Source: Prolixibacteraceae bacterium UBA1413 (GTDB lineage: Bacteria; Bacteroidota; Bacteroidia; Bacteroidales; Prolixibacteraceae). Taken from it: a stretch of 64,000 nt of DNA. Location of the stretch: the NCBI GenBank assembly GCA_002304925.1, contig DBPT01000025.1:1-64000 (forward strand), written 5' to 3'. The notes beneath the pieces are model-generated. The model searched no databases, was not told where the DNA came from, and saw only the letters and a list, made by a program, of their open reading frames with translations. The translations under genes were made by a program, and so were the position numbers. Every line of letters starts with the position of its first letter. Within the stretch, counting starts at the first letter, position 1. This document shows, one piece after another, positions 42,101 to 51,372 of this stretch.

Positions 42101-44221
42101 CCGGTTGGCAACGGAACCATCGCTAATGGAGCATATACTGCCATAGCCAACGGAGATTTTATCGAACTGCCTGCCGACGTTATCGCGATCAATACCTACC
42201 CGGCCATTACCCTGGAAGGGTACATCTTTGCCGATGTCGACAACACCGGACCCAACATGCTGGCCTATTTTGGCGGAAGTGAGAATGGATACGGATCGAA
42301 CGGGTACTTCGTGACGCCGGACAGAAATTCAGCCAGTGAAAGCCGGACTGCCATTTCCTGCGGTAACCTGACTGCACCATGGAGCGTTGAACAGGGTGTT
42401 ACCGGCCCTGGTGTCAGTGTAGGTGCCAAACACCATATCGTCAGCGTTCTGACAAACTCTTCGATTACATTGTACATCGATGGTATATTGATCGGTACAA
42501 CTCCGGTGTCGGGCGACAATTCAATTGCCGGCATAAGCAATGCATATGCATGGCTGTGCAAGGGCGGATATACCGGTGATCCCACCTGGATGGGGACCAT
42601 CGATAAATTTAATATTTACAGTGGCGTACTCGATGCGGCTACCGTTGCAAAACATGCGCAGCAATATCTGGCGGAATTCACTTTGATGCATTCCTATACT
42701 TTTGAAGATGGAACAGCCAAGGATGTGGTCGGAGATGCTGATGGCACCCTGGTGGGTGGAACCATCGCCAATGGCGCCTATACTGCCGCGGCAAACGGAG
42801 AGTTCATCGAACTGCCTGCCGAAAAAATCGCGATCAATACGTACGATGCCATAACTTTAGAAGGGTACATTTTTGCTGATGTCGATAACACCGGTGCTAC
42901 AATGATGGCTTATTTCGGCGGAAATGAGAACGGTGTTGGCGGGAATGGCTATTTCTTCACGCCCGACCGCTGGGGAGAGAGCCGGTCAGCCATTTCCTGC
43001 GGTAACGTCACCGAACCCTGGAATGCCGAACAGGGGGTAACCGGCCCGCCGGTCAGCGTAGGAGCCAAACATCATGTGGTCAGTGTGTTGACTGACTCTT
43101 TACTCAGATGGTACATCGACGGTGTCAAAATCGGAGAAACTGCAATCTCAGGTAACAACTCCATCGCCAATATCAGTACGGCGAATGCCTGGTTATGCAA
43201 AGGCGGATATACCGCTGACCCGACGTGGATGGGTACCATTGATGAATTCAATATTTACAGTGGCGCCCTTGATTCGGCTACCATTGCACAGCATGCCGGG
43301 AAATACCTGACAACCTTTACCCTGATGCATTCCTATACTTTTGAAGATGGAACCGCCAACGATGTGGTGGGCACCGCCCATGGCACCCTGGAAGGAGATG
43401 CTTCAGTAGCAAACGGTGTGCTGTCCCTCACAGGAAACGGATTCGTTTCGCTGCCCGGTGAGGTAATTAACATCCCTTCTTACAGCACCATCACTATTGA
43501 AGGCGTATTTAACCAGGCCGAAGGGATGACCGATAAGTTTACGGCACTCGCATCATTCGGCGATATCAATCCTGCTGCTGACTGGATGGGAATCAACTAT
43601 ATTATTCTGCAACCCACCAGACAGGATAACGAGAACAGCCGGACATCCATTTCCTGTTTGAACACCACCAATCCCTGGGCAACAGAAAGTGCTGTTGACG
43701 GACCCGAGATTGCTGATACCAAAACCCATCACTTTGTGACTGTGATTACTGAGTCTGTGATTAAATTATTTATTGATGGCGTGCTGATCGGGACCTCTCC
43801 GCTGACAGGCGACAACGCATTGGCCAATGTCGGCAAATCGGTCGCTTTGATTGGCAAGGATGTTTATCCCGGTGATCCGCTATGGCAGGGTACGGTTCAG
43901 GAACTGAATATCTATCAGGGAGAAATGGATGTGGATGTCATTGCTAAGAGAGCTCATGATTTCATAACCGGGATCTCCGATCTGGTTAACAAAGAAGCAG
44001 CGATCATGGTGTACCCGACCTATTCCGCCGGTGACTTCAACGTTGAAACAAGCGGAAACCGTGGTGTGATTTCCGTTTATAACCTTACCGGGAAGCTGGT
44101 TCTTCAGAGAAAAATTGAAAGCAGCCTCGAAAAGGTATCTCTCCAAAAGGAAGGATTGTATTTGATGAGGATTGAAAGTGAAGGAGTGTCAAAAACCTTC
44201 AAGGTGATTAAAACCAAATAA
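39101..44221 (+). CDS. Giant LamG/cadherin-like T9SS-secreted surface protein
   Basis: A 1706-residue protein with a signal peptide (1-27) and no visible catalytic domain. It alternates LamG/concanavalin-like domains (starting about residues 28, 683, 976, 1192 and 1405, each opening with an HSYTF/HSWTF-type motif) with cadherin-like beta-sandwich domains (about 252-352, 353-437, 597-682 and 889-975, recognisable by ATLxxLxVxxG...FDPxxxxYxVxVPxGT). A ricin-like insert lies at about 440-595. The C-terminus (MVYPTYSAGDFNVETSGNRG onward) is a T9SS sorting domain. Units 3 to 5 are close repeats at DNA level. Such proteins bind glycans or mediate adhesion; here the neighbours suggest holding a polysaccharide substrate at the surface. 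A strong terminator follows. Confidence 0.85.
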   Translation: MRKILLYGIAIIFVFGGILYPSGVRGQATLKHSYTFEEGTYDETTVFDQKGSVNGVLGGTKISIADGKATVSGATSNSDGWISFDGVALALNTYSAVTLEAFVETGNALNTGYTMLAYFGTSSPGVGCFWIQPTRAANETRIEANNTSTTVSAIMPGYEVDDGKMHHIVAVLNNEALTYYLDGVIIAQTPTGADFISTLGTDVANLFRGVDGWNDPNYNASLLEFNIYDGTLEQYTIAQTAGEFLGLDLTNATLENLTVNVGAMLPDFDPETDIYEVTVPYGTTRMTITAKPVVGGVAITMFDGLGTELKDGVVTFDKDEGIDVEIEVKALDGYTTKSYYVSVFPDDGKSSATLGAINLSAGKLIETFMMDSTRYTVIVPPGTAAVTVTGVPNWDKATVTGNGTVTLVDGEGTAILSVTSEDGTATKEYVVNIYTSVVTTGTDFYLVHELNGFVAAESGAAFNQVILADAVYQDNMQIWQFEDSKVKDQYFIRNKAGNYMCLSRTSANAWDLEVYPDLPSVSLDSARFILNEFEPGRFRIISVRKQQASATNNMLGPNNGNLGSPLFNDKWRSTANDPLTVFNIKKPEEVVSPYDIHLSALTISGVILKPAFNPAYRNYYATIPVGMTSVQVDATPRDAAAVVTGTGNVGITPGKGTITVRVTASDPQYTRDYVVHYITDTELTLMHSYTFDDGTANDQVGDADGTVHGGSFADGTFIAAAEGDYIVLPAAKIALNTYPTFTMEAHVITGVNPAWTMYTYFGNTTGGDHTFFISLAGDNNLARGVLNLGDGEVQAASPEPGAGETHHYVCVITNDTLYWYVDGSLAQKTPNKPTYLIKDISNANAWFGYGAYTDPTWLGTTNEFNIYSGQMDAATVAARAKHFLGDMSTDATLSSLSVDAGELIPEFDPAVTSYSVLIPPGVTTINVSAVPNDDKSIVEGVGAVDVSLGSGQATVLVTAENGSKKSYTIAFNAPSEYTLMHSWTFDDGTAADVVGDADGTPVGNGTIANGAYTAIANGDFIELPADVIAINTYPAITLEGYIFADVDNTGPNMLAYFGGSENGYGSNGYFVTPDRNSASESRTAISCGNLTAPWSVEQGVTGPGVSVGAKHHIVSVLTNSSITLYIDGILIGTTPVSGDNSIAGISNAYAWLCKGGYTGDPTWMGTIDKFNIYSGVLDAATVAKHAQQYLAEFTLMHSYTFEDGTAKDVVGDADGTLVGGTIANGAYTAAANGEFIELPAEKIAINTYDAITLEGYIFADVDNTGATMMAYFGGNENGVGGNGYFFTPDRWGESRSAISCGNVTEPWNAEQGVTGPPVSVGAKHHVVSVLTDSLLRWYIDGVKIGETAISGNNSIANISTANAWLCKGGYTADPTWMGTIDEFNIYSGALDSATIAQHAGKYLTTFTLMHSYTFEDGTANDVVGTAHGTLEGDASVANGVLSLTGNGFVSLPGEVINIPSYSTITIEGVFNQAEGMTDKFTALASFGDINPAADWMGINYIILQPTRQDNENSRTSISCLNTTNPWATESAVDGPEIADTKTHHFVTVITESVIKLFIDGVLIGTSPLTGDNALANVGKSVALIGKDVYPGDPLWQGTVQELNIYQGEMDVDVIAKRAHDFITGISDLVNKEAAIMVYPTYSAGDFNVETSGNRGVISVYNLTGKLVLQRKIESSLEKVSLQKEGLYLMRIESEGVSKTFKVIKTK
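42026..43966 (+). repeat. Three tandem LamG-encoding repeat units
   Basis: Units begin at 42026, 42674 and 43313, about 640-650 bases each. The first two are clearly alike at base level over their whole length (for instance both encode FIELPA, YIFADVDNTG, SAISCGN/TAISCGN and WLCKGGYT); the third is more diverged after its first 60 bases. This indicates expansion by in-frame duplication. Confidence 0.8.
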
Positions 44222-44257
44222 AAAATAACCTAATAGTTTAGCGGTTTACATCTTAAT

Positions 44258-44297
44258 AAGGGCTGCCTGAATTAAATTCAGGCAGCCCTTTGATTTT
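44258..44297 (+). terminator. Rho-independent terminator after LamG gene
   Basis: A perfect stem of about 14 base pairs (AAGGGCTGCCTGAA with TTCAGGCAGCCCTT, loop of four to five) followed by TGATTTTTATT. It lies 37 bases after the stop and separates the LamG gene from the GH43 gene. Confidence 0.9.
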
Positions 44298-44351
44298 TAT
44301 TCCTATTTTTAGGACGGACAAAAACCGCATTTTCGGAGTGGAGTTAGAAAT

Positions 44352-46367
44352 ATGATTTTAAGAAAATATTTTTTACTGCCGGGTATATTCCTGTTTTTCT
44401 TTTTCTCCTGTTTTAAGGTTCCGGGACAGCGCTGGCCGGCCGGCATTCACGATCCTTCCAAAATTGTGAAATGCGATGACACCTACTGGGTCTTCGGAAC
44501 CGGCGACGGCATCTACTCCATCTATTCCAAGGATCTGATAACGTGGCATAATGGTCCCACGCCCTTCACAAAAGCCCTCTTTCCGGCATGGATTAAAAAT
44601 TATGTCGGGGCATTTGAAGGAAATTTCTGGGCTCCCGACATTATCTATATGAACGGCCATTACTACCTTTATTACTCCTGTTCCGAATGGGGAACCATGA
44701 CTTCGACCATCGGTTGCGTCATCAACAAAACTCTCAATCCTTCCGACCCGGAATACCAATGGAAGGATGCGGGATTCCTGGGCATTTGGTCGTACCAGCC
44801 CGGCCTGGCCCTGAATGCCATTGATCCGTCCCTGGTGAGGGGGCCCGACGGCCGGATCTGGATGGTATACGGTTCCTTCAACCAGCAAGGGATTGTCGTC
44901 ACTGAAATCGACTCTGTTTCGGGAAAGCCAAAAACCTATGCAGGAAATCTCCCGGGTATCAGCATCGCCAATTCGTGGACAGGTCCGCAAAGCAGCAACT
45001 ATGGGGAGGGTGAAGGCGCCTCCCTAATTTACCGGGATGGTTATTATTATCTCTTTTACAACAAGGGGGGATGCTGCGCCGGGATCGCCAGTACCTATTA
45101 TATGGTCATGGGAAGATCATCAAGCCCCCAAGGCCCGTTTTATGACAAGGATGGAGTGCCCCTGCGGCGCATCCAGCAGCGCAGCGGGGGAACGGTGGTG
45201 ATGAAACACGACGACGTACGAGGAACCGATGACCGCTATTACGGGCCCGGCCATTTCGGATTGTACAGCGAAGGAGGTGCAGATTATGTTACTTTCCATT
45301 ATTACGATCCCAACGGCTATTACCCTAATCCTGCGGTGAACAACCGGGGAGGGCCGACGCTTGGACTGGCAAGGCTCGTATGGGGTGACGACGGGTGGCC
45401 CTCCGTTTCCCTTGATTTTGTGGAGGAAGGCGTTTATACCCTTCAGAATTTCTATAGCGGGAAAGTAGCTGACCTTTACGTACACAATCCGGCCGACGGT
45501 TCGCCATTGTACCAGTACGAGGCCGACAGCGCTTTTTTTTCGCAGAAATGGATTTTCAGGTCACTGGGCCGGGGGGAATACGCCCTGCGCAATTATGCCG
45601 ACCCGGAACTGGTCGTGGCGGCAGGCGGAACAAATAATGCATCCACCTTGTCGGTCACCAGGAATTATACCGGGGCGATCCATCAGCGGTTCAGAACGCT
45701 GACTTCCCCCAACGGGAAAACCATCATCTATCCGTCCACAAAAGATGCCATCTGGTCACTTTCTCCGTCTTCGACTGGCAATGTCAGCGTTTCGTTACTG
45801 GCGAATGCCAACAGGGACCACCAAAAATGGAAGACCGTCGGGTTCGATGAATGGCTCTCGGTTTCCGATACCAAACTCACCCTTGAACACACCGCGGGAA
45901 CCGATAAGACCATTTTGGTGCAAAGCAACGGATTGTGGAGGAGTTCGGTACTGTATGATACGTGGTTGGCAGCCGAGGCTTCGGGAGCAGGGAATGATAC
46001 CTTAACCGTAACATTTTCAGAAAATCCGGAGGTGCGTGAGAGAAAAAGCCGGATCTATCTGACGACAAATGGCGGGAAATCCTTGCTCATTTCGGTGACG
46101 CAAACCGGGAAGCCAAGCACCTCTGGTTCTGTGGAAAACGGGGATCATCTTTCCATATATCCCAATCCTGCCGGTAAGGAGTTGAATATTGAAAGCCCGG
46201 CCGGTGCCGTTTTATCGGTTTACAATCTTTTTGGACAAAAAGTTACGGAGGCTGATCTTGAAACAGGACTTAATACCATTGATATCATAAACTTTGAAAA
46301 GGGCGTTTATGTATTCAGAATTGATTCTGATGGTAAAATCCTGATCCAAAAGGTCATTAAGAATTAG
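44352..46367 (+). CDS. GH43 arabinanase-like enzyme with BACON and T9SS domains
   Basis: A 671-residue secreted enzyme. The signal peptide (1-25) is followed by a GH43 propeller (about 30-360) with Asp34 (IHDPSK, general base), Asp158 (NAIDPSL, pKa modulator) and Glu221 (GEGEGASLIYR, general acid); EGNFWAPDIIYMNGHYYLYYS and NKGGCC are typical of endo-arabinanases. A ricin-like segment (about 365-495), a BACON-type Ig domain (about 498-590, ending VTQTG) and a T9SS sorting domain (about 600-671, IYPNPAGKELNIES) follow. It probably cuts alpha-1,5-arabinan or a similar polymer at the cell surface. It converges with the SusCD/FAS1 operon, 48 bases between stops, and is its most likely enzymatic partner. 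Confidence 0.88.
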   Translation: MILRKYFLLPGIFLFFFFSCFKVPGQRWPAGIHDPSKIVKCDDTYWVFGTGDGIYSIYSKDLITWHNGPTPFTKALFPAWIKNYVGAFEGNFWAPDIIYMNGHYYLYYSCSEWGTMTSTIGCVINKTLNPSDPEYQWKDAGFLGIWSYQPGLALNAIDPSLVRGPDGRIWMVYGSFNQQGIVVTEIDSVSGKPKTYAGNLPGISIANSWTGPQSSNYGEGEGASLIYRDGYYYLFYNKGGCCAGIASTYYMVMGRSSSPQGPFYDKDGVPLRRIQQRSGGTVVMKHDDVRGTDDRYYGPGHFGLYSEGGADYVTFHYYDPNGYYPNPAVNNRGGPTLGLARLVWGDDGWPSVSLDFVEEGVYTLQNFYSGKVADLYVHNPADGSPLYQYEADSAFFSQKWIFRSLGRGEYALRNYADPELVVAAGGTNNASTLSVTRNYTGAIHQRFRTLTSPNGKTIIYPSTKDAIWSLSPSSTGNVSVSLLANANRDHQKWKTVGFDEWLSVSDTKLTLEHTAGTDKTILVQSNGLWRSSVLYDTWLAAEASGAGNDTLTVTFSENPEVRERKSRIYLTTNGGKSLLISVTQTGKPSTSGSVENGDHLSIYPNPAGKELNIESPAGAVLSVYNLFGQKVTEADLETGLNTIDIINFEKGVYVFRIDSDGKILIQKVIKN

Positions 46368-46415
46368 GCTGTTTGCTTGCTGAAGGGATACCGCTTTTTG
46401 TTATTCTGTTTACAA

Positions 46416-48047
46416 TCATTGTTTTATATACCAGTTATTCTCATCCATCAGTTTTGAACGGATCGCTTGTTGGTTACCCGTATGTTTTGCCGCTACCTTA
46501 TCTGCCAGGTAGGCAGGGGAGTTTCTGCGTTTTGCGATTCGCATCAGGTCCTGAAAACGGTTGCCTTCGAAAGCCGTTTCAAGGGCCAGCTCTTCAATGA
46601 TCTTCTCTTCAACCCAAAGAATGGAATCCTCCTTTGAACCCAATGCAGGAATAAGATAGTCGGCAGCCAGCTCCATATTTCCGCAACCACGGGAATGTAC
46701 CCCTATGTTCTGGTCAAACACGATATTTTCAAAATTGACATAATCAATAAAAGTTCCTGTAGAATCAGTGTAGACCGTATACTTTTCGTGACGCGGGACA
46801 ATGGTGTCTACTGCCAATGCATCTGAGTTCATTCCGTGTTTCAACACAGCAAAGGCGAGGTTTGGTTTGCCGGCACGGTTCACAGCCTCGGCATAGCGCA
46901 GATAAAGCGTTGCAACCCTGTACACCATAACAGCTTTCGACACTTCGGCCTCGTTCCACATAAGATAGTATTTGATGATCGCATTTATATTGCCGGCGTC
47001 GGATCCCAGGCTGAGATATGATCCCGAGGGTCCCCGCAAATCTCCGGGATTCGTTGCTCTTTCGTTATAGTAGTAGGTTTGCCCCTCCCAGTTGTTCACT
47101 GCAATCCGGGAAGGAGACACTTCATAGTTTTCAAAGGTCAGTTTATACAATTCATCTACCTCTCCCAGTTTCGTCGATCCCGCAATCAGTGTGATTTGTT
47201 CGCTGGTTGTAAGTTCAAAGATATCCTGGTAATTCTGCTCAAACGGATCCCTTTCAACAAAGACACCGTTATCCACCGTCCAGATCGAATTGTAGGTGTC
47301 GTCGATCACATAATTTTTATCTTCGATTAAAGCATAATATTCGCGGGCCGCATTTTCGTATTGCCCGTTCCACAGGTAGAGATCGCCCAATAAAAGAGGA
47401 ATGGGGAAGAACAGCTTTTCGCTGGTCATATCTTCTCCAAGTGAGATTGCGCCGGGTGTTTTTGCATTTTTTACAGGTTCAAGATCCTGAATTAAAACAG
47501 GGACCAGTTCCTGTACCGTATACACAGGAAATTCGGCCTGACCGGCTTGTACCGTTAATAAAGGCTCTGTGAAATATCTGGTTTTGCCATAATTTAGGGC
47601 AATCTGCATGTAGGTCCAGGCACGAATCGCCTTGGCGGCAGCATATTCTTTATAAAGCGATTTTTCCCCGCGGGAAATAAAAGCCGTGTCAATATTGTTG
47701 ATGAGGTAGTTACAATGGTTGATCACCGAGTAGTAATCTTCGACAGAATTGTACGGATTATCCGCTGTGATTTCGAAGTCGTTGATCTCGCGTAGTTCGA
47801 TCCCGGCATTTCCGGTTATGTCCATCAGGTCTCCTCTTAGTTCTCCCAGCAATACATACCGGTCGGCCAGTTTTTGAAGTTGCGTAAAAATACCGACCAT
47901 TGAATAGATCGAGTCGTTGGGGGAATCGATCTTATGCTTTTCCGGAAACATGACCTGCTCGGAATCTGCATCAAGGATCTTGTCGCAGCTGGTGACAATC
48001 ACTGTCAGAATAATTAGTCCGGATATGATCAGATTTAATTTCTTCAT
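46416..48047 (-). CDS. SusD/RagB-family nutrient-binding lipoprotein
   Basis: A 543-residue surface lipoprotein (lipobox VIVTSC, Cys21) with the SusD layout: N-terminal segment with the early TPR region (NCNYLINNID, AAKAIRAWTYMQIALNYG, matching the ALRAxxYxxLxxxFG SusD motif), a loop-rich middle, and a C-terminal TPR part ending with LALETAFEGNRFQDLMRIAKR and NNWYIKQ. SusD proteins cap the SusC channel and bind glycan. This is the last gene of the operon, 58 bases after its SusC. Confidence 0.93.
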   Translation of the reverse strand: MKKLNLIISGLIILTVIVTSCDKILDADSEQVMFPEKHKIDSPNDSIYSMVGIFTQLQKLADRYVLLGELRGDLMDITGNAGIELREINDFEITADNPYNSVEDYYSVINHCNYLINNIDTAFISRGEKSLYKEYAAAKAIRAWTYMQIALNYGKTRYFTEPLLTVQAGQAEFPVYTVQELVPVLIQDLEPVKNAKTPGAISLGEDMTSEKLFFPIPLLLGDLYLWNGQYENAAREYYALIEDKNYVIDDTYNSIWTVDNGVFVERDPFEQNYQDIFELTTSEQITLIAGSTKLGEVDELYKLTFENYEVSPSRIAVNNWEGQTYYYNERATNPGDLRGPSGSYLSLGSDAGNINAIIKYYLMWNEAEVSKAVMVYRVATLYLRYAEAVNRAGKPNLAFAVLKHGMNSDALAVDTIVPRHEKYTVYTDSTGTFIDYVNFENIVFDQNIGVHSRGCGNMELAADYLIPALGSKEDSILWVEEKIIEELALETAFEGNRFQDLMRIAKRRNSPAYLADKVAAKHTGNQQAIRSKLMDENNWYIKQ

Positions 48048-48105
48048 CTTTCTTTTCTTTTTAAGGTCCCAGAACCTTCGTTTTCGTTAAATTTCCGTTA
48101 GATGA

Positions 48106-51100
48106 TCAGAGGTTCATTGTTATTCCTATAAGATAATTTCTGCTGACGGGTAGCAATCCGGCATCGATTCCCTGGTACAGAACATTGTTTTTCACCGATA
48201 CTTCCGGATCGCGCCCCAAATAATTCGTCAGGACAAACAGATTGTTGGCCGATACCCACACTTTGAGACCTTCAATTACAGAATTTTTTATGGGAATATT
48301 GTAACCTACCGTCAAGGTTTTAAAGCGCAGATAGGATCCGTCTTCAATCCAGCGGTCTGAGAAACGGGAATTACCCATCGGATCGGTATAGGTTACCCGG
48401 GGTTGATTGGTTTCCTGGCCTTCGTAAAACCAGCGGTTCAGCATTGCCGTTGTCTGGTTTACCGGTGCACTGCCCGCTTCCAGGTTCGCGCGCAGGGCGT
48501 TGTAAACATCATTTCCGTATGAATAGGTGAAAAGCATTTCCAGGGTAAAATTCCTGATATCGATTTTACTGTTGAAAGAGCCATAAAAATCGGGATTGGG
48601 ATCACCGATTATCTGGCGATCCTCTTCATTAATAATTCCATCGGTTTTCGAATCATCAAAATGTATGTCGCCTGCTTTGAAAAAGTGGGAGATGCCGTCT
48701 TTGTCAATCATTTTCAGGTTTGCTGCAGAGGCTGCCTCTTCATTGGTAAAAACGCCGAGGGTTTTGTAGCCGTAAAAGACTCCTGCCGGATTTCCGGCTG
48801 ATGTGAGTATGTCAGCGCCGTACAACGAAGTGATCGTTTTAACGTTGTCAGGTAAGGATTCGATTTTGTTCCGGTAATGACCGATTATTGCTCCAGCTTC
48901 CCATTTGAAAATGTTTTTATTAACCAGCTTTAGGGTGGTTGAAAACTCGATCCCCTTATTTGACAGTTCGCCGCCGTTACCGTTGTAATATCCGTTACCC
49001 AAAACTGAGGGCAACGGTTTCAGGAACAACAGGTCTTTGGTTTTATTGCTGTATAAATCAACCGTAAAAGCCAGACGGTCATTGAAAAGAATGGCATCCA
49101 TCCCGAGGCTTGCTTTGGCTGTAGTTTCCCACTGAATTTCAGCATTGCCTATGTTCGCCAGAATTAATCCATTGGCCCGGTCCATATACCGTTGTGATTT
49201 GAAATAAGCCGACCATGCATAGGGATGGATATCGTCGTTTCCTGACAAACCATACCCGACACGCAGTTTCAACCAGTCGATGGCATTCATGTTAGCCATA
49301 AAGGGCTCTGAAGAGATCAGCCATGCGGCATTGGCTGACGGGAAAACAGCCCAGCTATGATCGAACAACCGGAAACCTCCGAGGGTTTCATTCCCGAAAC
49401 GTGAGGACGCGTCCACTGCAACCGCGGCTGAAAAGAAATAGCGGTTATCAAAATTATAATCACCTGACAGATAGTTGGATATTGATTTTATTCGATTATT
49501 TTCCCCAGAGGTTTTCCGAATAAGCTGGTCTGCCAGGTTTCTTTTCTGATCGGATCCTGAATTGTGGCCTTCGCCGTAATCTGATTCAAAATAGTTGGAC
49601 ATGTACCGGATGCCTGCAACTGCATTTATGCTGTGTTTTTCTTTAATCTGTCTTCCGAACTTCAACTGTGTTTCATCAAATATTGCTATATTCCGCATGA
49701 TCTGGCTTTTAAAGACATTTTCCGAAATACCTATGTCACCGGAAAGAACACGATCGGGCACACCGATCATCGGGCTGTAATAGGTTTCCTTGAATTTGTC
49801 AACGGCATAGTCAAACTGAGTATTCAGTGTCAGTGAAGGGGAGAGTTTAAACTCAGGTTTAAATCCGAGCGACAGACGGTAGTGCTTGTTGGTATTCAAA
49901 GCATTTGCAATGATTGCCGCTGGATTTCCAACATCGAACTCGTCAGCGTCCTCCAAATCTGTGGTCAGCGTTCCCGTTGGTGTATAAGAATAGGGATTCA
50001 GGAACGGAGCTTTGACCATGGCCAGGAAAGTCGGTGAGGTGTAATAGTTGATGCCGTCATCCAGGAGGTTGCGGTCAAGGCTTGTATAGCCGATATATAT
50101 TCCCAGTTTGACACCTTTTGTGAGAAAGAAGTCGGCATTGGTGCGGGTATTCAGTCGTTGCAGGTCATTGGTTTTTACAAACCCTTTGTCCCCGGTATAA
50201 CCTAGTGAAAAGTAGTAAAGGGCTTTATCATCTCCACCGCTGACTCCGATGTTATAACTATGGGTGAAGCCTTGCTGATATACTTCGTTGTCCCAGTTGG
50301 TGGTATTGTGATACTTGTTATAGGTTACCGAATTAGGATCATCCTTCAAAAAGGGCAATCCGTCGATTTCCTCCATGGTCAGGTTGGTCGTTCCCAAAAG
50401 ATCAGTGGTGTAAATGCGAAGTTGATCCCCATTCATCATGGGCAGGGAAGAAGGTTTTTCGGTTATGCCGCTGAAAGCATTGAAAACGATTTTCGTGGCC
50501 TGGTCAATCCCGCGTTTGGTTTTGATTACAATGATTCCGTTACCACCCCTGGAACCGTAAACCGATGTTCCGTCTTTGATGATGGTTATGCTCTCAATAT
50601 CGCTCATGTCGATATCGTTGAGCGGATTATTGTAAAAACCGTCGTGCACCGACTGCACGTCGAAAAAGTTGTTCCAGATCACCCCATCGACCACAAAAAG
50701 TGGTTGTGCATTCATATTCACCGAATTCAATCCGCGGATGAACAAAGAAGCACCCATCCCGCTGCTGCCTGAACGGCTCATAGCCCGTACATCCCCATTC
50801 ATTCTTGACTGGATGGCATCGTCGATGGAAAGAAATGCAGGAAGACCGATATCTTGCGTACCCGTGACAGAATTAACGGAATAGGCTGTACGCAGGGGAC
50901 CAGCGATACCTTCAATCTCGTTGTATGTATCCCGGTAAACATCGGAATAAAGATCGATTTCGAGTGTTTTTCTGCCCCGGACCGATACTTCGCGCAGGTT
51001 GTAATCGAAGGCGTTAACAATAAGTATCTCCCCGGGAGAACTTACTTCAATCTCGAAATTACCCTTTTCATCCGTGGTGGCAGCTGACTTGTGATTCCGT

Positions 51101-51354
51101 GAACGGATCTGTGCGGCAATAACCGGTTGCCGGGTTTTTGCATCTCGGACGAATCCTTTCACCATGTAAACCGATGGATCAGCTATCAGCGCCTGATCGG
51201 GAACCAACGGATTGAATTCCAGCTTTGTATCAGTTTGGCAAAACACTCCGGCAGGGATTGCCAAAATCCCGGCCATAAAACATAAACGCAGGAATTTTCG
51301 TAAGAAATGATCCCTCATTGTACTTGTTAGTTTGATATCTCTGTTCATTTTCAT
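48106..51354 (-). CDS. SusC/RagA-family TonB-dependent transporter
   Basis: A 1082-residue outer-membrane protein. Signal peptide (about 1-38), a carboxypeptidase-regulatory-like domain (about 64-135; VKGFVRDAKTRQPV, TTDEKGNFEIEV), a plug domain (about 150-265; SLFIRGLNSVNMNAQPLFVVDGV, IESITIIKDGTSVYGSRGGNGIIVIKTKRG) and a C-terminal 22-strand barrel, ending in the usual SVIEGLKVWVSANNLFVLT and YLIGITMNL. It should import oligosaccharides with its SusD partner, powered by TonB. I see no clear TonB box after the regulatory domain, a difference from the other SusC here. It begins 18 bases after a FAS1 gene. Confidence 0.95.
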   Translation of the reverse strand: MKMNRDIKLTSTMRDHFLRKFLRLCFMAGILAIPAGVFCQTDTKLEFNPLVPDQALIADPSVYMVKGFVRDAKTRQPVIAAQIRSRNHKSAATTDEKGNFEIEVSSPGEILIVNAFDYNLREVSVRGRKTLEIDLYSDVYRDTYNEIEGIAGPLRTAYSVNSVTGTQDIGLPAFLSIDDAIQSRMNGDVRAMSRSGSSGMGASLFIRGLNSVNMNAQPLFVVDGVIWNNFFDVQSVHDGFYNNPLNDIDMSDIESITIIKDGTSVYGSRGGNGIIVIKTKRGIDQATKIVFNAFSGITEKPSSLPMMNGDQLRIYTTDLLGTTNLTMEEIDGLPFLKDDPNSVTYNKYHNTTNWDNEVYQQGFTHSYNIGVSGGDDKALYYFSLGYTGDKGFVKTNDLQRLNTRTNADFFLTKGVKLGIYIGYTSLDRNLLDDGINYYTSPTFLAMVKAPFLNPYSYTPTGTLTTDLEDADEFDVGNPAAIIANALNTNKHYRLSLGFKPEFKLSPSLTLNTQFDYAVDKFKETYYSPMIGVPDRVLSGDIGISENVFKSQIMRNIAIFDETQLKFGRQIKEKHSINAVAGIRYMSNYFESDYGEGHNSGSDQKRNLADQLIRKTSGENNRIKSISNYLSGDYNFDNRYFFSAAVAVDASSRFGNETLGGFRLFDHSWAVFPSANAAWLISSEPFMANMNAIDWLKLRVGYGLSGNDDIHPYAWSAYFKSQRYMDRANGLILANIGNAEIQWETTAKASLGMDAILFNDRLAFTVDLYSNKTKDLLFLKPLPSVLGNGYYNGNGGELSNKGIEFSTTLKLVNKNIFKWEAGAIIGHYRNKIESLPDNVKTITSLYGADILTSAGNPAGVFYGYKTLGVFTNEEAASAANLKMIDKDGISHFFKAGDIHFDDSKTDGIINEEDRQIIGDPNPDFYGSFNSKIDIRNFTLEMLFTYSYGNDVYNALRANLEAGSAPVNQTTAMLNRWFYEGQETNQPRVTYTDPMGNSRFSDRWIEDGSYLRFKTLTVGYNIPIKNSVIEGLKVWVSANNLFVLTNYLGRDPEVSVKNNVLYQGIDAGLLPVSRNYLIGITMNL

Positions 51355-51372
51355 CTGTACTATTTTCTGAAT

